A stretch of 15,713 nucleotides of DNA from Lachnospiraceae bacterium UBA1748. Its GTDB lineage: Bacteria > Bacillota > Clostridia > Lachnospirales > Lachnospiraceae. Where the stretch lies: assembly GCA_002314855.1 (NCBI GenBank), contig DCHQ01000069.1, forward strand, positions 1 through 15,713. The letters run 5' to 3'. The notes beneath the pieces were generated by a model. The model was not told the origin of the DNA. It saw only the letters and a program-made list of their open reading frames with translations, and did no database searches. Of the stretch, positions 1 through 7,074 are shown piece after piece. Every line of letters starts with the position of its first letter. The first letter of the stretch is position 1. The translations under genes were made by a program, and so were the position numbers.

Positions 1-2
1 TT

Positions 3-863
3 GTGTGGAACAGATTTCTTGATACTATGATTGGTATAGTTATTGGTGTTTTTGTTAACAATATTAGAATATCACTAAGTCCAGACAGGGATACATTGTT
101 TGTATCAGGTGTCGATGGCATTCTGGTTAATAGAGAAAATGAGATAAGTGCATTTTCCAAGGTGGAACTTAATAGAATGATAGATGATGGACTGAAGTTT
201 ACCTTGGCTACAATGAGAACACCAGCATCACTTCTAGAGCCCTTATCAGATATTCATTTTAAATATCCAGTTATTGTCATGGATGGAGCTGCTATATATG
301 ACATTAAGAAGAGTGAGTATGTTACGGAATATGTTATTTCGGAGAATACCGCCATGGATTTAGTAGAGCTTATGAAGGCTAATGGGATGAATCCATATAT
401 TAATGTGATTATTGATGATACACTTCTAATTTATTATCAGGATACAACTGACGAAGTTAATAAAAATCTGGTCAGTAAGCTAAGAGTTTCGCCTTATAGA
501 AATTATATTAATAGAGAGTATCCTGGTGATGAAAGCGTAGTATACTTTATGCTTCTTGATACAAATAGTCGAATAGAAGACTTTTATAAAGTGCTTTCAG
601 ATAATGAATATGATAAGAAGCTTAAGATTATAAAATATGCATCTGAAGATTATGAGGGATATTCTTATATAAAAATATATAATAAGAATGCATCAAAGGA
701 AAATATGCTTCTATATCTTTCTAAAAAATATAATATTAGTCATATGCTAACCTTTGGAACAGTAGAAGGAAAATATGATGTTACTATAGAAGAAAATAAT
801 TTTAATAAAATGGTGCGTCTTGTTAGAAGCAAATATGAAGGAATAAACCCCAAAACCTATTGA
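3..863 (+). CDS. HAD-like domain protein, C-terminal part of a probable membrane/HAD fusion (5' end outside window)
   Basis: The reading frame is open to the window edge. The GTG at position 3 has no visible ribosome binding site, so this is probably the 3' part of a longer gene. Residues 1-21 are hydrophobic and contain RFLDTMIGIVIGVFVNNIR, which resembles the last membrane segment of aromatic-acid-exporter (FUSC/ArAE) domains. A HAD-IIB (Cof-like) domain follows: motif I region about 32-41 (SGVDGI), a motif II-like ATMRT at 69-73, an MDGAAIYD block at 93-100, and a motif III-like ASKENMLLYL. The nucleophilic Asp of motif I (DxDGT) is replaced by Gly36 while Asp38 remains, and motif IV (GDxxND) is not recognisable (FGTVEGKYD). 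Phosphatase activity is therefore unlikely; a sensing or structural role is inferred. The FUSC fusion is also inferred because the N-terminus is not visible. Confidence 0.6.
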   Translation: MWNRFLDTMIGIVIGVFVNNIRISLSPDRDTLFVSGVDGILVNRENEISAFSKVELNRMIDDGLKFTLATMRTPASLLEPLSDIHFKYPVIVMDGAAIYDIKKSEYVTEYVISENTAMDLVELMKANGMNPYINVIIDDTLLIYYQDTTDEVNKNLVSKLRVSPYRNYINREYPGDESVVYFMLLDTNSRIEDFYKVLSDNEYDKKLKIIKYASEDYEGYSYIKIYNKNASKENMLLYLSKKYNISHMLTFGTVEGKYDVTIEENNFNKMVRLVRSKYEGINPKTY

Positions 864-889
864 CATAGTAGGCTATTTAGTTTTATTTT
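860..889 (+). promoter_or_regulatory. Candidate sigma-A promoter for the tcdA-bioB operon
   Basis: TTGACA (860-865) and TATTTT (884-889) are separated by 18 bp. The -35 is consensus and overlaps the stop codon of the upstream gene; the -10 matches 4 of 6 bases. The 39 bp from the -10 to the tcdA start leave room for a short leader. No terminator was seen between the upstream gene and this promoter. Confidence 0.4.
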
Positions 890-927
890 GAAATGAGCAC
901 ATTTTTCGAAATACGAAAGGAACTAAA

Positions 928-1662
928 GTGTCAGATCAATTTGAAAGAACCGCGTTAATATTTGGCGAGGATAATGTTGAGAAACTTAAATCGGCAAGAG
1001 TAGCAGTTTTTGGCGTAGGTGGTGTAGGCGGTTATACCGTAGAAGCACTTGCCAGAAGTGGTATAGGAACTCTTGATATAATAGATAATGATAAGGTTTG
1101 TCTTAGTAACATTAATAGGCAGATTATTGCTACGCATAGAACCATAGGACAGTACAAGGTAGATGTTGCAGCGGAGAGAATTCGCGACATCAATCCGGAT
1201 GCAGTTGTTAATGCTTATAAGACATTTTATATGCCTGATACAAAGGATATGTTTGATTTTAGCAATTACGATTATGTGGTTGATGCCATTGATACAGTAA
1301 CTGGTAAGATTCAGCTCGTTATGCAGGCCAATGAAGCAGGCGTTCCTATAATAAGCAGTATGGGTGCTGGCAATAAGATTAATCCTGCAATGTTCGAGGT
1401 TACTGATATATACAAGACCTCTGTATGTCCACTCGCTAAGGTTATGAGATATGAGCTTAAGAGACGCGGCGTGAAAAAACTAAAAGTTGTATATTCTAAG
1501 GAAAAGCCGTTGCAGCCGATTGCTAGTAGTACCAAGGCCGATACTGATAATAGTTCAAGGCGTTCTACACCTGGAAGTAATGCTTTTGTTCCATCAACAG
1601 TAGGACTTATAATAGCAGGTGAAGTTATCAAAGACATTTTAGGATTTCAAAATAAATTATAA
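928..1662 (+). CDS. tcdA: tRNA threonylcarbamoyladenosine dehydratase (TcdA/CsdL, E1-like ThiF family)
   Basis: The protein has 244 residues, typical for TcdA. The family performs ATP-dependent cyclisation of t6A37 to ct6A37 in ANN-decoding tRNAs. The E1-like Rossmann loop GVGGVGG is at 29-35, followed by the acidic turn DND at 53-55 and the NINRQ motif at 61-65 that contacts ATP. The VDAIDTVTGK block and the later SVCPLAK stretch fit TcdA rather than ThiF or MoeB, and the ThiF/MoeB zinc-binding CxxC pairs are absent. The GTG start at 928 is chosen because CGAAAGG lies 7 bp upstream. The stop is 18 bp before the bioB ATG with no terminator between, so the two are probably co-transcribed. Family assignment is firm; the pathway role is inferred from homology. 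Confidence 0.9.
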   Translation: MSDQFERTALIFGEDNVEKLKSARVAVFGVGGVGGYTVEALARSGIGTLDIIDNDKVCLSNINRQIIATHRTIGQYKVDVAAERIRDINPDAVVNAYKTFYMPDTKDMFDFSNYDYVVDAIDTVTGKIQLVMQANEAGVPIISSMGAGNKINPAMFEVTDIYKTSVCPLAKVMRYELKRRGVKKLKVVYSKEKPLQPIASSTKADTDNSSRRSTPGSNAFVPSTVGLIIAGEVIKDILGFQNKL

Positions 1663-1680
1663 ATACGAGTGAGGTTTACG

Positions 1681-2658
1681 ATGGATATTAAGACATTAAC
1701 ACAGGAAATATTAGATGGAAGAAGACTACAGCGTGGAGAGGATTTTTCATTTTTCCTTGATTGTGATTTAGATGAATTATGCAAAGGCGCTGATGCCATA
1801 AGAGAAAAGTTCGTTGGTGATAAGGTTGATTTATGTAGTATTATCAACGGCCGTAGTGGTAGATGCCCAGAAAACTGCAAGTTCTGTGCACAGTCAGCGC
1901 ATCATCATACTAACTGTGAGGTATATGATTTCTTACCAGAGGACCAGATTGTTGAGGCTTGTAAGTTCAATGAAAGCCAGGGTGTAGACCGCTTTTCTAT
2001 AGTAACTGCAGGTAAGGCTCTTACAGGTGAGGAATTTGAGAAGGCTATTAGTGCTTATGAGAGAATGCATGCAGAGTGCAAGATTGATCTTTGTGCTTCC
2101 ATGGGATTCCTTACAGAAGAGCAGTTAAAGAGATTACAGGCAGCAGGTGTTTCAAGTTATCATCATAATATTGAGACATCAAGAAGAAACTTCCCTAACG
2201 TTTGTACAACTCATACTTACGATCAGAAGATAGAAACACTTAAAGTTCTTAAGAAGATTGGTATGTATGTATGCTCAGGTGGAATTATCGGTATGGGCGA
2301 GACCTGGGAAGACAGAATAGATATGGCCCTTAGCCTTTCAGAAGTTGAGGCTGATTCTATTCCGCTCAATTCACTTATGCCAATAAAGGGTACTCCATAC
2401 GAAGACCTTGCTCCTTTAACAGAGGACGAAATTCTTAGAACTATTGCTATATTCCGTTTCTTTAATCCAAAGGCAGATATTAGATTGGCAGCAGGTAGAG
2501 CTCTTCTTACTAATGATGGAGAGAAGGCTTTCCAGTCAGGTGCATCAGCTACTATTACTGGTGATATGCTTACAACAGTTGCATGTGCAACTATTAAGAG
2601 CGACAAAGCAATGCTCGAAGCACTTGGCAGAGATGTGACACCTGATTACCTTAAGTAG
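1681..2658 (+). CDS. bioB: Biotin synthase BioB (radical SAM) with a variant auxiliary-cluster ligand set
   Basis: Biotin synthase inserts sulfur into dethiobiotin. The protein has 325 residues from ATG 1681, which has GAGG at 1671-1674; the in-frame GTG at 1669 overlaps that site and is rejected. The radical SAM cysteines are C62, C66 and C69 (RCPENCKFC). Other BioB landmarks are YHHNIETS (160-167), CSGGIIGMGE (198-207) and IRLAAGR (267-273). Compared with the E. coli [2Fe-2S] ligands C97, C128, C188 and R260, the equivalents here are S106 (in RFSIVTAGK), C138, C198 and R268, so one cysteine ligand is a serine. Extra cysteines at 79, 94, 133, 175 and 302 could contribute to a different cluster. 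No bioA, bioD or bioF is nearby, so this gene may serve dethiobiotin salvage or act with biotin genes elsewhere. Confidence 0.93.
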   Translation: MDIKTLTQEILDGRRLQRGEDFSFFLDCDLDELCKGADAIREKFVGDKVDLCSIINGRSGRCPENCKFCAQSAHHHTNCEVYDFLPEDQIVEACKFNESQGVDRFSIVTAGKALTGEEFEKAISAYERMHAECKIDLCASMGFLTEEQLKRLQAAGVSSYHHNIETSRRNFPNVCTTHTYDQKIETLKVLKKIGMYVCSGGIIGMGETWEDRIDMALSLSEVEADSIPLNSLMPIKGTPYEDLAPLTEDEILRTIAIFRFFNPKADIRLAAGRALLTNDGEKAFQSGASATITGDMLTTVACATIKSDKAMLEALGRDVTPDYLK

Positions 2659-2701
2659 TATTGAGCCTGTCAGTTAGTATGATTTTTTGAAAAGGTGTAA
2701 T

Positions 2702-3850
2702 ATGTCAAATATAGATATTACCTATAATGAGGTAATTGATTGGAATCATTCAGAATATATATGGGTTGATATTAGAGACGAAGTTTCTACGACTTATGGA
2801 ATAATACCAGGAGCAGTATGTATCCCGCCTGGTGTTTTTGATGCTAGAAAAAGTGAACTATCAAAAGATAAGAAAATAGTTCTGTATTGTGCCAGAGGAA
2901 TTGTCAGTGTTGAATATGCTGAAAAACTCCGCAGCGAAGGCTATGATGCGTATTCGCTTACTGGAGGTTATTATCAGTATCTGTCAATTAAGATGGAAGA
3001 AGATACAGCTAATGAGCGTGAGAAAGTTGAGCAGATAGAACTTAGTATTAGAAAGAAGTTTCATAAAGATATATTTTCTAAGTTTGCCAAGGCAATTAAT
3101 GAGTACGAGCTTGTCAAAGAACATGACCATATAGCAGTATGTATATCTGGTGGTAAGGATTCTATGCTTATGGCCAAGCTTTTCCAGGAATTAAAGCGTC
3201 ATAACAAATTTGATTTTGAACTTTCATATCTGGTTATGGATCCTGGTTATAGTGCTGAGAACAGAAAATTAATTGAGCAGAATGCAAGACTTATGGATAT
3301 TCCAATTACAATATTTGAATCAGATATTTTTGATGCTGTTGATAATATTGAAAAATCGCCATGCTACATATGTGCAAGAATGCGTCGTGGACATCTTTAT
3401 AAAAAGGCCAAGGAACTTGGATGTAATAAGATAGCTCTTGGTCATCACTATGATGATGTAATTGAAACCATTCTTATGGGCATGCTTTATGGAGCTCAGG
3501 TTCAGACTATGATGCCAAAGCTTCATAGTACTAATTTCGAAGGTATGGAACTTATTAGACCACTTTATCTTATTCGCGAGGATGATATTAAGCATTGGAG
3601 AGATTATAATGATCTTCACTTTCTTCAGTGTGCGTGTCATTTTACTGATACATGCTCGAGCTGTAGGGATGATGGAACAAGTAATTCCAAGAGACTTGAG
3701 ATTAAGAAACTTATCGCTACTCTTAAGAAGGGCAATCCATACGTAGAAGCCAATATCTTTAGAAGTGTAGAGAATGTTAATTTAAGTACAGTAATTGCGT
3801 ACAAGGAAAACGGCGTAAGACATAGCTTCCTTGATAAATATGACGAATAG
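2702..3850 (+). CDS. Rhodanese/PP-loop ATPase fusion, TtcA-like tRNA thiolation protein
   Basis: The protein has 382 residues from ATG 2702, preceded by AAAGGTG at 2691-2697; an in-frame TTG at 2687 lies upstream of that site and is not used. Residues about 15-95 form a rhodanese domain with active-site Cys63 in LYCARG, a sulfur-carrying loop. Residues about 140-345 form an adenine-nucleotide alpha-hydrolase domain with the PP-loop SGGKDS (149-154) and the TtcA-like GHHYDDVIETILM block. Cysteine pairs C221/C224 (CYIC) and C310/C312/C318/C321 could hold an Fe-S cluster or zinc, as in TtcA/TtuA enzymes. By family it would adenylate a tRNA base and receive sulfur, here perhaps from its own rhodanese domain. 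It follows bioB by 43 bp with no terminator. The tRNA position modified cannot be told from sequence; annotation as TilS would be wrong. Confidence 0.85.
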   Translation: MSNIDITYNEVIDWNHSEYIWVDIRDEVSTTYGIIPGAVCIPPGVFDARKSELSKDKKIVLYCARGIVSVEYAEKLRSEGYDAYSLTGGYYQYLSIKMEEDTANEREKVEQIELSIRKKFHKDIFSKFAKAINEYELVKEHDHIAVCISGGKDSMLMAKLFQELKRHNKFDFELSYLVMDPGYSAENRKLIEQNARLMDIPITIFESDIFDAVDNIEKSPCYICARMRRGHLYKKAKELGCNKIALGHHYDDVIETILMGMLYGAQVQTMMPKLHSTNFEGMELIRPLYLIREDDIKHWRDYNDLHFLQCACHFTDTCSSCRDDGTSNSKRLEIKKLIATLKKGNPYVEANIFRSVENVNLSTVIAYKENGVRHSFLDKYDE

Positions 3851-3878
3851 GGTTCTCTATTTTCAGTGAACCTTTTTT
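3851..3878 (+). terminator. Intrinsic terminator after the PP-loop gene
   Basis: GGTTC (3851-3855) pairs with GAACC near 3868-3872, with two further base pairs beyond a T-T mismatch and an ATTTTC loop. A run of six T follows. It starts directly after the stop codon and closes the tcdA-bioB-PP-loop operon. The stem is short, so it may leak. Confidence 0.6.
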
Positions 3879-3890
3879 AGTTTTAATTCA

Positions 3891-3930
3891 TGAGCAAAGG
3901 CGTTCAATGTTTGGCATTGAGCGCCTTTTT
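3891..3930 (+). promoter_or_regulatory. Orphan ANTAR-type hexaloop hairpin overlapping a terminator (attenuator-like)
   Basis: The stem TGAGC (3891-3895) / GTTCA (3902-3906) carries hexaloop AAAGGC with A1 and G4, the signature of ANTAR targets. Its loop and right arm are shared with the left arm of a 13-bp terminator (3897-3909 with 3915-3927, one G-T pair, loop TTTGG) that runs into TTTTT. The two structures exclude each other, as in the glnN leader. The 16-mer at 3891-3906 is identical to the hairpin of the glnA leader. No -10 box is visible at the spacing seen in the other two leaders, and the next gene downstream is an esterase. It could be fed by read-through, or be the remnant of a lost nitrogen-gene leader. 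Confidence 0.55.
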
Positions 3931-4122
3931 ATTAATTGGTTCATCGAAAGAATTTTTTAATTCTTTCTTTGGCATATACCTACCTCATCTATGGTGGCCC
4001 CCTCGCGGGGCCACTTTTGATTTGGGGGATTAATACCTTATTTGTAAACAAATTGGAAATTATAATGATTCATTTACCATATTTTGCAGGGATGAATTAT
4101 AATATGCATGGAGGGCGAAATA
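3931..4122 (+). other. Gene-poor stretch with two further hairpins
   Basis: No convincing gene was seen. A 9-bp stem GAAAGAATT/AATTCTTTC with a TTTT loop lies at 3946-3967. A very GC-rich 8-bp stem GTGGCCCC/GGGGCCAC with loop CTCGC lies at 3994-4014 and is followed by TTTT, so it could terminate transcription. TTTGT-AA-ACAAA near 4041 is a small inverted repeat. TATAAT at 4061-4066 is a possible -10 for the esterase gene, but no good -35 was found (TTGTAA at 4042 is only 13 bp away). With 3851-3930, this makes four hairpins in about 165 bp. Confidence 0.5.
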
Positions 4123-5070
4123 ATGAAATTATCTAATAAAGAATTACAGAATATATTTTTTGGAGCATATAACTTCAGCGAAACTGCTGATGGATATTTA
4201 ATGGCTCATCAGTATACCAAAGCACAGGAAGACTATTTCGAAAAGGCATTTGATTTCTGGTTTGAGAGATGCAATGCTACTACTGCAAAAACATTAGAGT
4301 TTAACTCAGAAGCTACTAAGATATCATTTGATTATCAGATCCTTTGGGTTGGCTCAGAGGACTCATTTGAAATATGTATAGATGGACTTATTACAGATAT
4401 TAAGTATGTTAAGGACATCGAAAAGGAAGGATCAATCAGCTTTGATCTTCCTAGTGGCAAGAAAGATGTAATTGTCTATCTTCCTGCTGATGCACTTGTA
4501 GTTATTAAGAACTTTGAAATCGATGCTGATTTTATCCCAGCTAAGAAAGGTGAGAAGGTTTTATGGCTTGGTGATTCTATAACACAAGGTTATGGACCTC
4601 TTAGATCTGCGCAAACATATGTTAGTGTAGCTAACAGAATACTTAATTACGATATCATCAATCAGGGAATCGGAGGATATGTCTATGATCCTAAGGTTTT
4701 AACGCCTATGGAAGGGTATAAGCCTGATAAGATTATTGTTGCTCTTGGAACCAATCAGTATGGAACAGAGAGTATGGCAGATATAGAAGAGTATTATGAA
4801 ATTATTACTAAGCTATACAAGGATATTCCGATTTTGGCTATTACTCCTTTGTGGCGTGGTGATAATATGGAAGGTGTACCTACCCTCATTAGTTTTTGTG
4901 AGAAGTTAAAAGATATTATTGCAAAATATCCTATTGTAACAATGGTAGAGGGTTGGAAATTAGTACCTCACCTTCCAGAATATTTCCTTGATAATCTTCA
5001 TCCTAATCAGTTAGGAACAGAAGTTTATGCAAGAAATCTTGTTAGAGAAATAGAACGAATAGGGTTTTAG
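4123..5070 (+). CDS. SGNH/GDSL-family esterase with an N-terminal beta-sandwich-like domain
   Basis: The protein has 315 residues from ATG 4123, which has GGAGGG at 4110-4115; the ATG at 4108 overlaps that site. Residues about 40-138 look like the all-beta N-terminal domain found before SGNH domains in SsfX3/CE-type esterases. The SGNH blocks are clear: GDSIT at 150-154 (nucleophile Ser152), NQGIGG at 180-185 (block II Gly), GTNQ at 209-212 (block III Asn211), and DNLHPN at 290-295 (Asp290, His293). The catalytic triad and oxyanion residues are therefore complete. There is no signal peptide, so it probably acts in the cytoplasm, perhaps removing acyl groups from imported sugars; the substrate is not known. 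It appears monocistronic, with its own terminator. Confidence 0.85.
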   Translation: MKLSNKELQNIFFGAYNFSETADGYLMAHQYTKAQEDYFEKAFDFWFERCNATTAKTLEFNSEATKISFDYQILWVGSEDSFEICIDGLITDIKYVKDIEKEGSISFDLPSGKKDVIVYLPADALVVIKNFEIDADFIPAKKGEKVLWLGDSITQGYGPLRSAQTYVSVANRILNYDIINQGIGGYVYDPKVLTPMEGYKPDKIIVALGTNQYGTESMADIEEYYEIITKLYKDIPILAITPLWRGDNMEGVPTLISFCEKLKDIIAKYPIVTMVEGWKLVPHLPEYFLDNLHPNQLGTEVYARNLVREIERIGF

Positions 5071-5075
5071 TGGAT

Positions 5076-5106
5076 AAAAAAGTACAATTTGCAATTGTAC
5101 TTTTTT
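5076..5106 (+). terminator. Strong intrinsic terminator after the esterase gene
   Basis: A perfect 14-bp stem (5076-5089 with 5093-5106) closes a TGC loop. The A-run on the left and T-run on the right would let it act in both directions. It begins 5 bp after the stop codon. Confidence 0.85.
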
Positions 5107-5126
5107 ATTATTTTTTAAGACTATTT

Positions 5127-5135
5127 TGGTATAAT
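5127..5135 (+). promoter_or_regulatory. Extended -10 promoter for the GGDEF gene
   Basis: TGGTATAAT gives a consensus -10 (5130-5135) with an upstream TG. No good -35 lies at the usual distance; the upstream sequence is mostly T. It lies 44 bp before the GGDEF start codon. Confidence 0.5.
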
Positions 5136-5178
5136 AGAATAAGTATAAAAAGGGAAAATTTATAGTACTGGTGGGGAA

Positions 5179-6267
5179 ATGAAAATAAATATTAAGAAAA
5201 TTTTTACGTATCTTAATGATCAGTCCATTGATATACGTACTAGACTAATGTTCTTTTTAGAGTATGCAGTATTAGTTGCTTGTGTAATAGGAACTATTTG
5301 CATGATTCTTCTTAAACAGTCGTTTCAATCCATGATACCGAACATCATCGTGTTCTTTATGTGTTTTGTGGGATTGTACATTAGTCATGTGAAAAAGAAT
5401 TATGATTTAACGACCATTATTTTGATAATAGGATGTGCGAATATTGCCCTTCCACTCATGTACTTTTTGGCAGGTGGCAACGATAGTGGTATGCCATTTT
5501 GGCTTTTGTTAAGTGTCATTATTACTTGTATGATGTCTAAAGGAAAAGTACGTGTTTTAATGGTAATTATTACGATAGTTGAAGACCTTGCATGTATTTG
5601 TGCGGGGCATTATTTCCCAGGCTTGGTACAGCCATTAGTAGGAGAGAATGCTAAGTTTTATGATGAACTTCAGTCTTATGCAGTTGTGTGCGCATCTCTT
5701 GCCACAATGCTGGTTATTTATCTTATGACTTATGAAAGACAACGTAATCAGTTAGTAGAGCAGGGTATGGAACTTCGAAAGCTTATGAAGACTGACGCAT
5801 TAACTGGTGTGTTTAATCGTCGAGCTTATTATGATGAAATTGGGTTATATAAATCAGAGCGTGACAATGATGATTTAGTTATCGTTGCTATGGATGTTAA
5901 TGGACTTAAGAAAGTTAATGATCAACTAGGACATGCAGCAGGTGATGAATATATGTGTGCGGCTGCAAGAGTTATTGAGCGTGCATTAGGCGAGTATGGC
6001 CGTGTGTATAGAACAGGTGGCGATGAATTTATGGCAATTCTTCATTGCTCAGTTGGTGTTGCCGAGCAAATAGAGGATAAGCTTAATGAGTGTATTGCCA
6101 GTCAAAATAATACCTGGGCCGATAAAATGGCAATAGCAGTTGGAGTAGTATGTCTTGCTAAGGATCGTGATATGGATCTAGCAGAGTTAGAAAAACTTGC
6201 TGATAAGAGAATGTATGAAAACAAAGCGGCTTATTATCGCAAGAATGGTATTGATCGAAGGAGATAA
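5179..6267 (+). CDS. Membrane-anchored diguanylate cyclase (GGDEF)
   Basis: The protein has 362 residues and would make c-di-GMP from two GTP. About five to six hydrophobic segments span roughly residues 24-46, 52-70, 77-98, 105-120, 125-147 and 166-184. A short charged linker leads to the GGDEF domain at about 205-360. The active site is intact: DALTGVFNRRAY at 206-217, metal-binding Asp239 in MDVNGLKKVND, and GGDEF at 280-284. The inhibitory I-site (RxxD starting nine residues before GGDEF) is absent: the equivalents are Gly271 and Gly274, so product inhibition through that site is not expected. The membrane part matches no sensor I can name. The start has a G-rich ribosome site unusually close to the ATG. 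The PilZ-like gene follows. Confidence 0.92.
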   Translation: MKINIKKIFTYLNDQSIDIRTRLMFFLEYAVLVACVIGTICMILLKQSFQSMIPNIIVFFMCFVGLYISHVKKNYDLTTIILIIGCANIALPLMYFLAGGNDSGMPFWLLLSVIITCMMSKGKVRVLMVIITIVEDLACICAGHYFPGLVQPLVGENAKFYDELQSYAVVCASLATMLVIYLMTYERQRNQLVEQGMELRKLMKTDALTGVFNRRAYYDEIGLYKSERDNDDLVIVAMDVNGLKKVNDQLGHAAGDEYMCAAARVIERALGEYGRVYRTGGDEFMAILHCSVGVAEQIEDKLNECIASQNNTWADKMAIAVGVVCLAKDRDMDLAELEKLADKRMYENKAAYYRKNGIDRRR

Positions 6268-6270
6268 AAA

Positions 6271-6312
6271 GTGGTAGTCTGTTTATTCCATTTTGCTGGA
6301 GTTATTTTATGA
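6271..6312 (+). CDS. Candidate tiny leader ORF 1 (13 codons)
   Basis: GTG 6271 is preceded by AAGGAG (6258-6263) at 7-bp spacing, the best ribosome site in this junction; the site lies inside the last codons of the GGDEF gene. The peptide would read MVVCLFHFAGVIL, hydrophobic. Its TGA (6310-6312) overlaps the next ATG (6309) as ATGA, a classic coupling arrangement. It could be an expressed microprotein, a translational relay to the PilZ-like gene, or chance. Confidence 0.25.
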   Translation: MVVCLFHFAGVIL

Positions 6313-6350
6313 TTGGAAAGGTAGCGAATGCTAATAGAAGTGTAGCGTAA
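6309..6350 (+). CDS. Candidate tiny leader ORF 2 (13 codons)
   Basis: ATG 6309 overlaps the stop of the preceding tiny ORF. The peptide would read MIGKVANANRSVA. Its TAA (6348-6350) overlaps the PilZ-like ATG as TAATG. The PilZ-like ATG itself has no clear ribosome site. GGAAAGG (6315-6321) inside this ORF fits better with a third mini-ORF, ATG 6328 to TAG 6343-6345 (MLIEV). Confidence 0.25.
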   Translation: MIGKVANANRSVA

Positions 6351-7072
6351 TGAAGATATCGTGTTTTGAACCAGAAACTAAAGTAACAATATCTGTAAGT
6401 TCAGATGAAAATAAGATAGCACTTGAGAGTGAGGTCGTTGGTATAACTGATCAGGGTGATGCCAAGAAGCTTCTTGAACTTTGTAAAGCATACAAATGTC
6501 CTAACTTTGTGGTTATCAAAGGCATTATGAGTAATGGTAAGATGCTTAACTTTGACGGATATCAGCTAAGAAGTAAAATTACATCAATTTATAAAGACAG
6601 ACCTTACTGCTTTTCAAGTCTTAGGATCTGCAATACTACGCTTAGTGTTGGAGACGTTCATGTTATTTTTTCGGGTGAGGATGTTGAATCATTCAATCGT
6701 AGACGTGAATTTCGTGTATGGTTTGGAGCCAATGGTTTTTGCCTTATTGGAGAAAGTAATGCAACTCATGAGGTCCTTATCAAGGACATAGCTGAGCATA
6801 GTATTACTTTTATTATTAGTAAGTCTCTTAATCTTATGTGCGGAGATTCTGTTGAACTGCAGTTCCATGAACGTGCTAAAAATGAAGCCGGTGCTTACGT
6901 AGATAAGCTTTTCAAAATAAGAGCCAGTGTTATTAGAATTGGCGAGATTGGCAATAATGAAAATGATGTTGTAGCTGGCGCACTTATTATGGGAAATACT
7001 CAGGAAATAAGTAAGCTTATTTTTGATAAACAAAGAGCTAAGGCTGAACTACGTGGTACAGCGCCTAGGTAA
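6350..7072 (+). CDS. PilZ-like c-di-GMP effector candidate
   Basis: The protein has 240 residues. The region from about 112 onward looks like a PilZ domain, with RxxxR at 118-122 within NRRREFRV and a beta-rich remainder. The second PilZ motif, usually [D/N]xSxxG, reads DIAEHS at 146-151: Asp is kept, but Ser and Gly are changed, so c-di-GMP binding may be weak, altered or lost. Residues 1-110 resemble a YcgR-type N-terminal beta-domain in layout, though this is a weak match. Position directly behind a diguanylate cyclase supports a c-di-GMP role. The start codon lacks a good ribosome site and overlaps the stop of a tiny ORF, suggesting coupled translation. The stop is 2 bp from the end of a convergent gene. 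Confidence 0.65.
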   Translation: MKISCFEPETKVTISVSSDENKIALESEVVGITDQGDAKKLLELCKAYKCPNFVVIKGIMSNGKMLNFDGYQLRSKITSIYKDRPYCFSSLRICNTTLSVGDVHVIFSGEDVESFNRRREFRVWFGANGFCLIGESNATHEVLIKDIAEHSITFIISKSLNLMCGDSVELQFHERAKNEAGAYVDKLFKIRASVIRIGEIGNNENDVVAGALIMGNTQEISKLIFDKQRAKAELRGTAPR

Positions 7073-7074
7073 GT

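Noticed and set aside
3990..4025. Possible CRISPR (type I-C-like) repeat
   Set aside because: The palindromic GC-rich core resembles such repeats, but there is only one copy, no spacer array and no cas gene.
3936..4136. 66-codon plus-strand open frame
   Set aside because: It starts with a weak codon without a ribosome site, runs through two hairpins, and overlaps the esterase start; no recognisable protein character.
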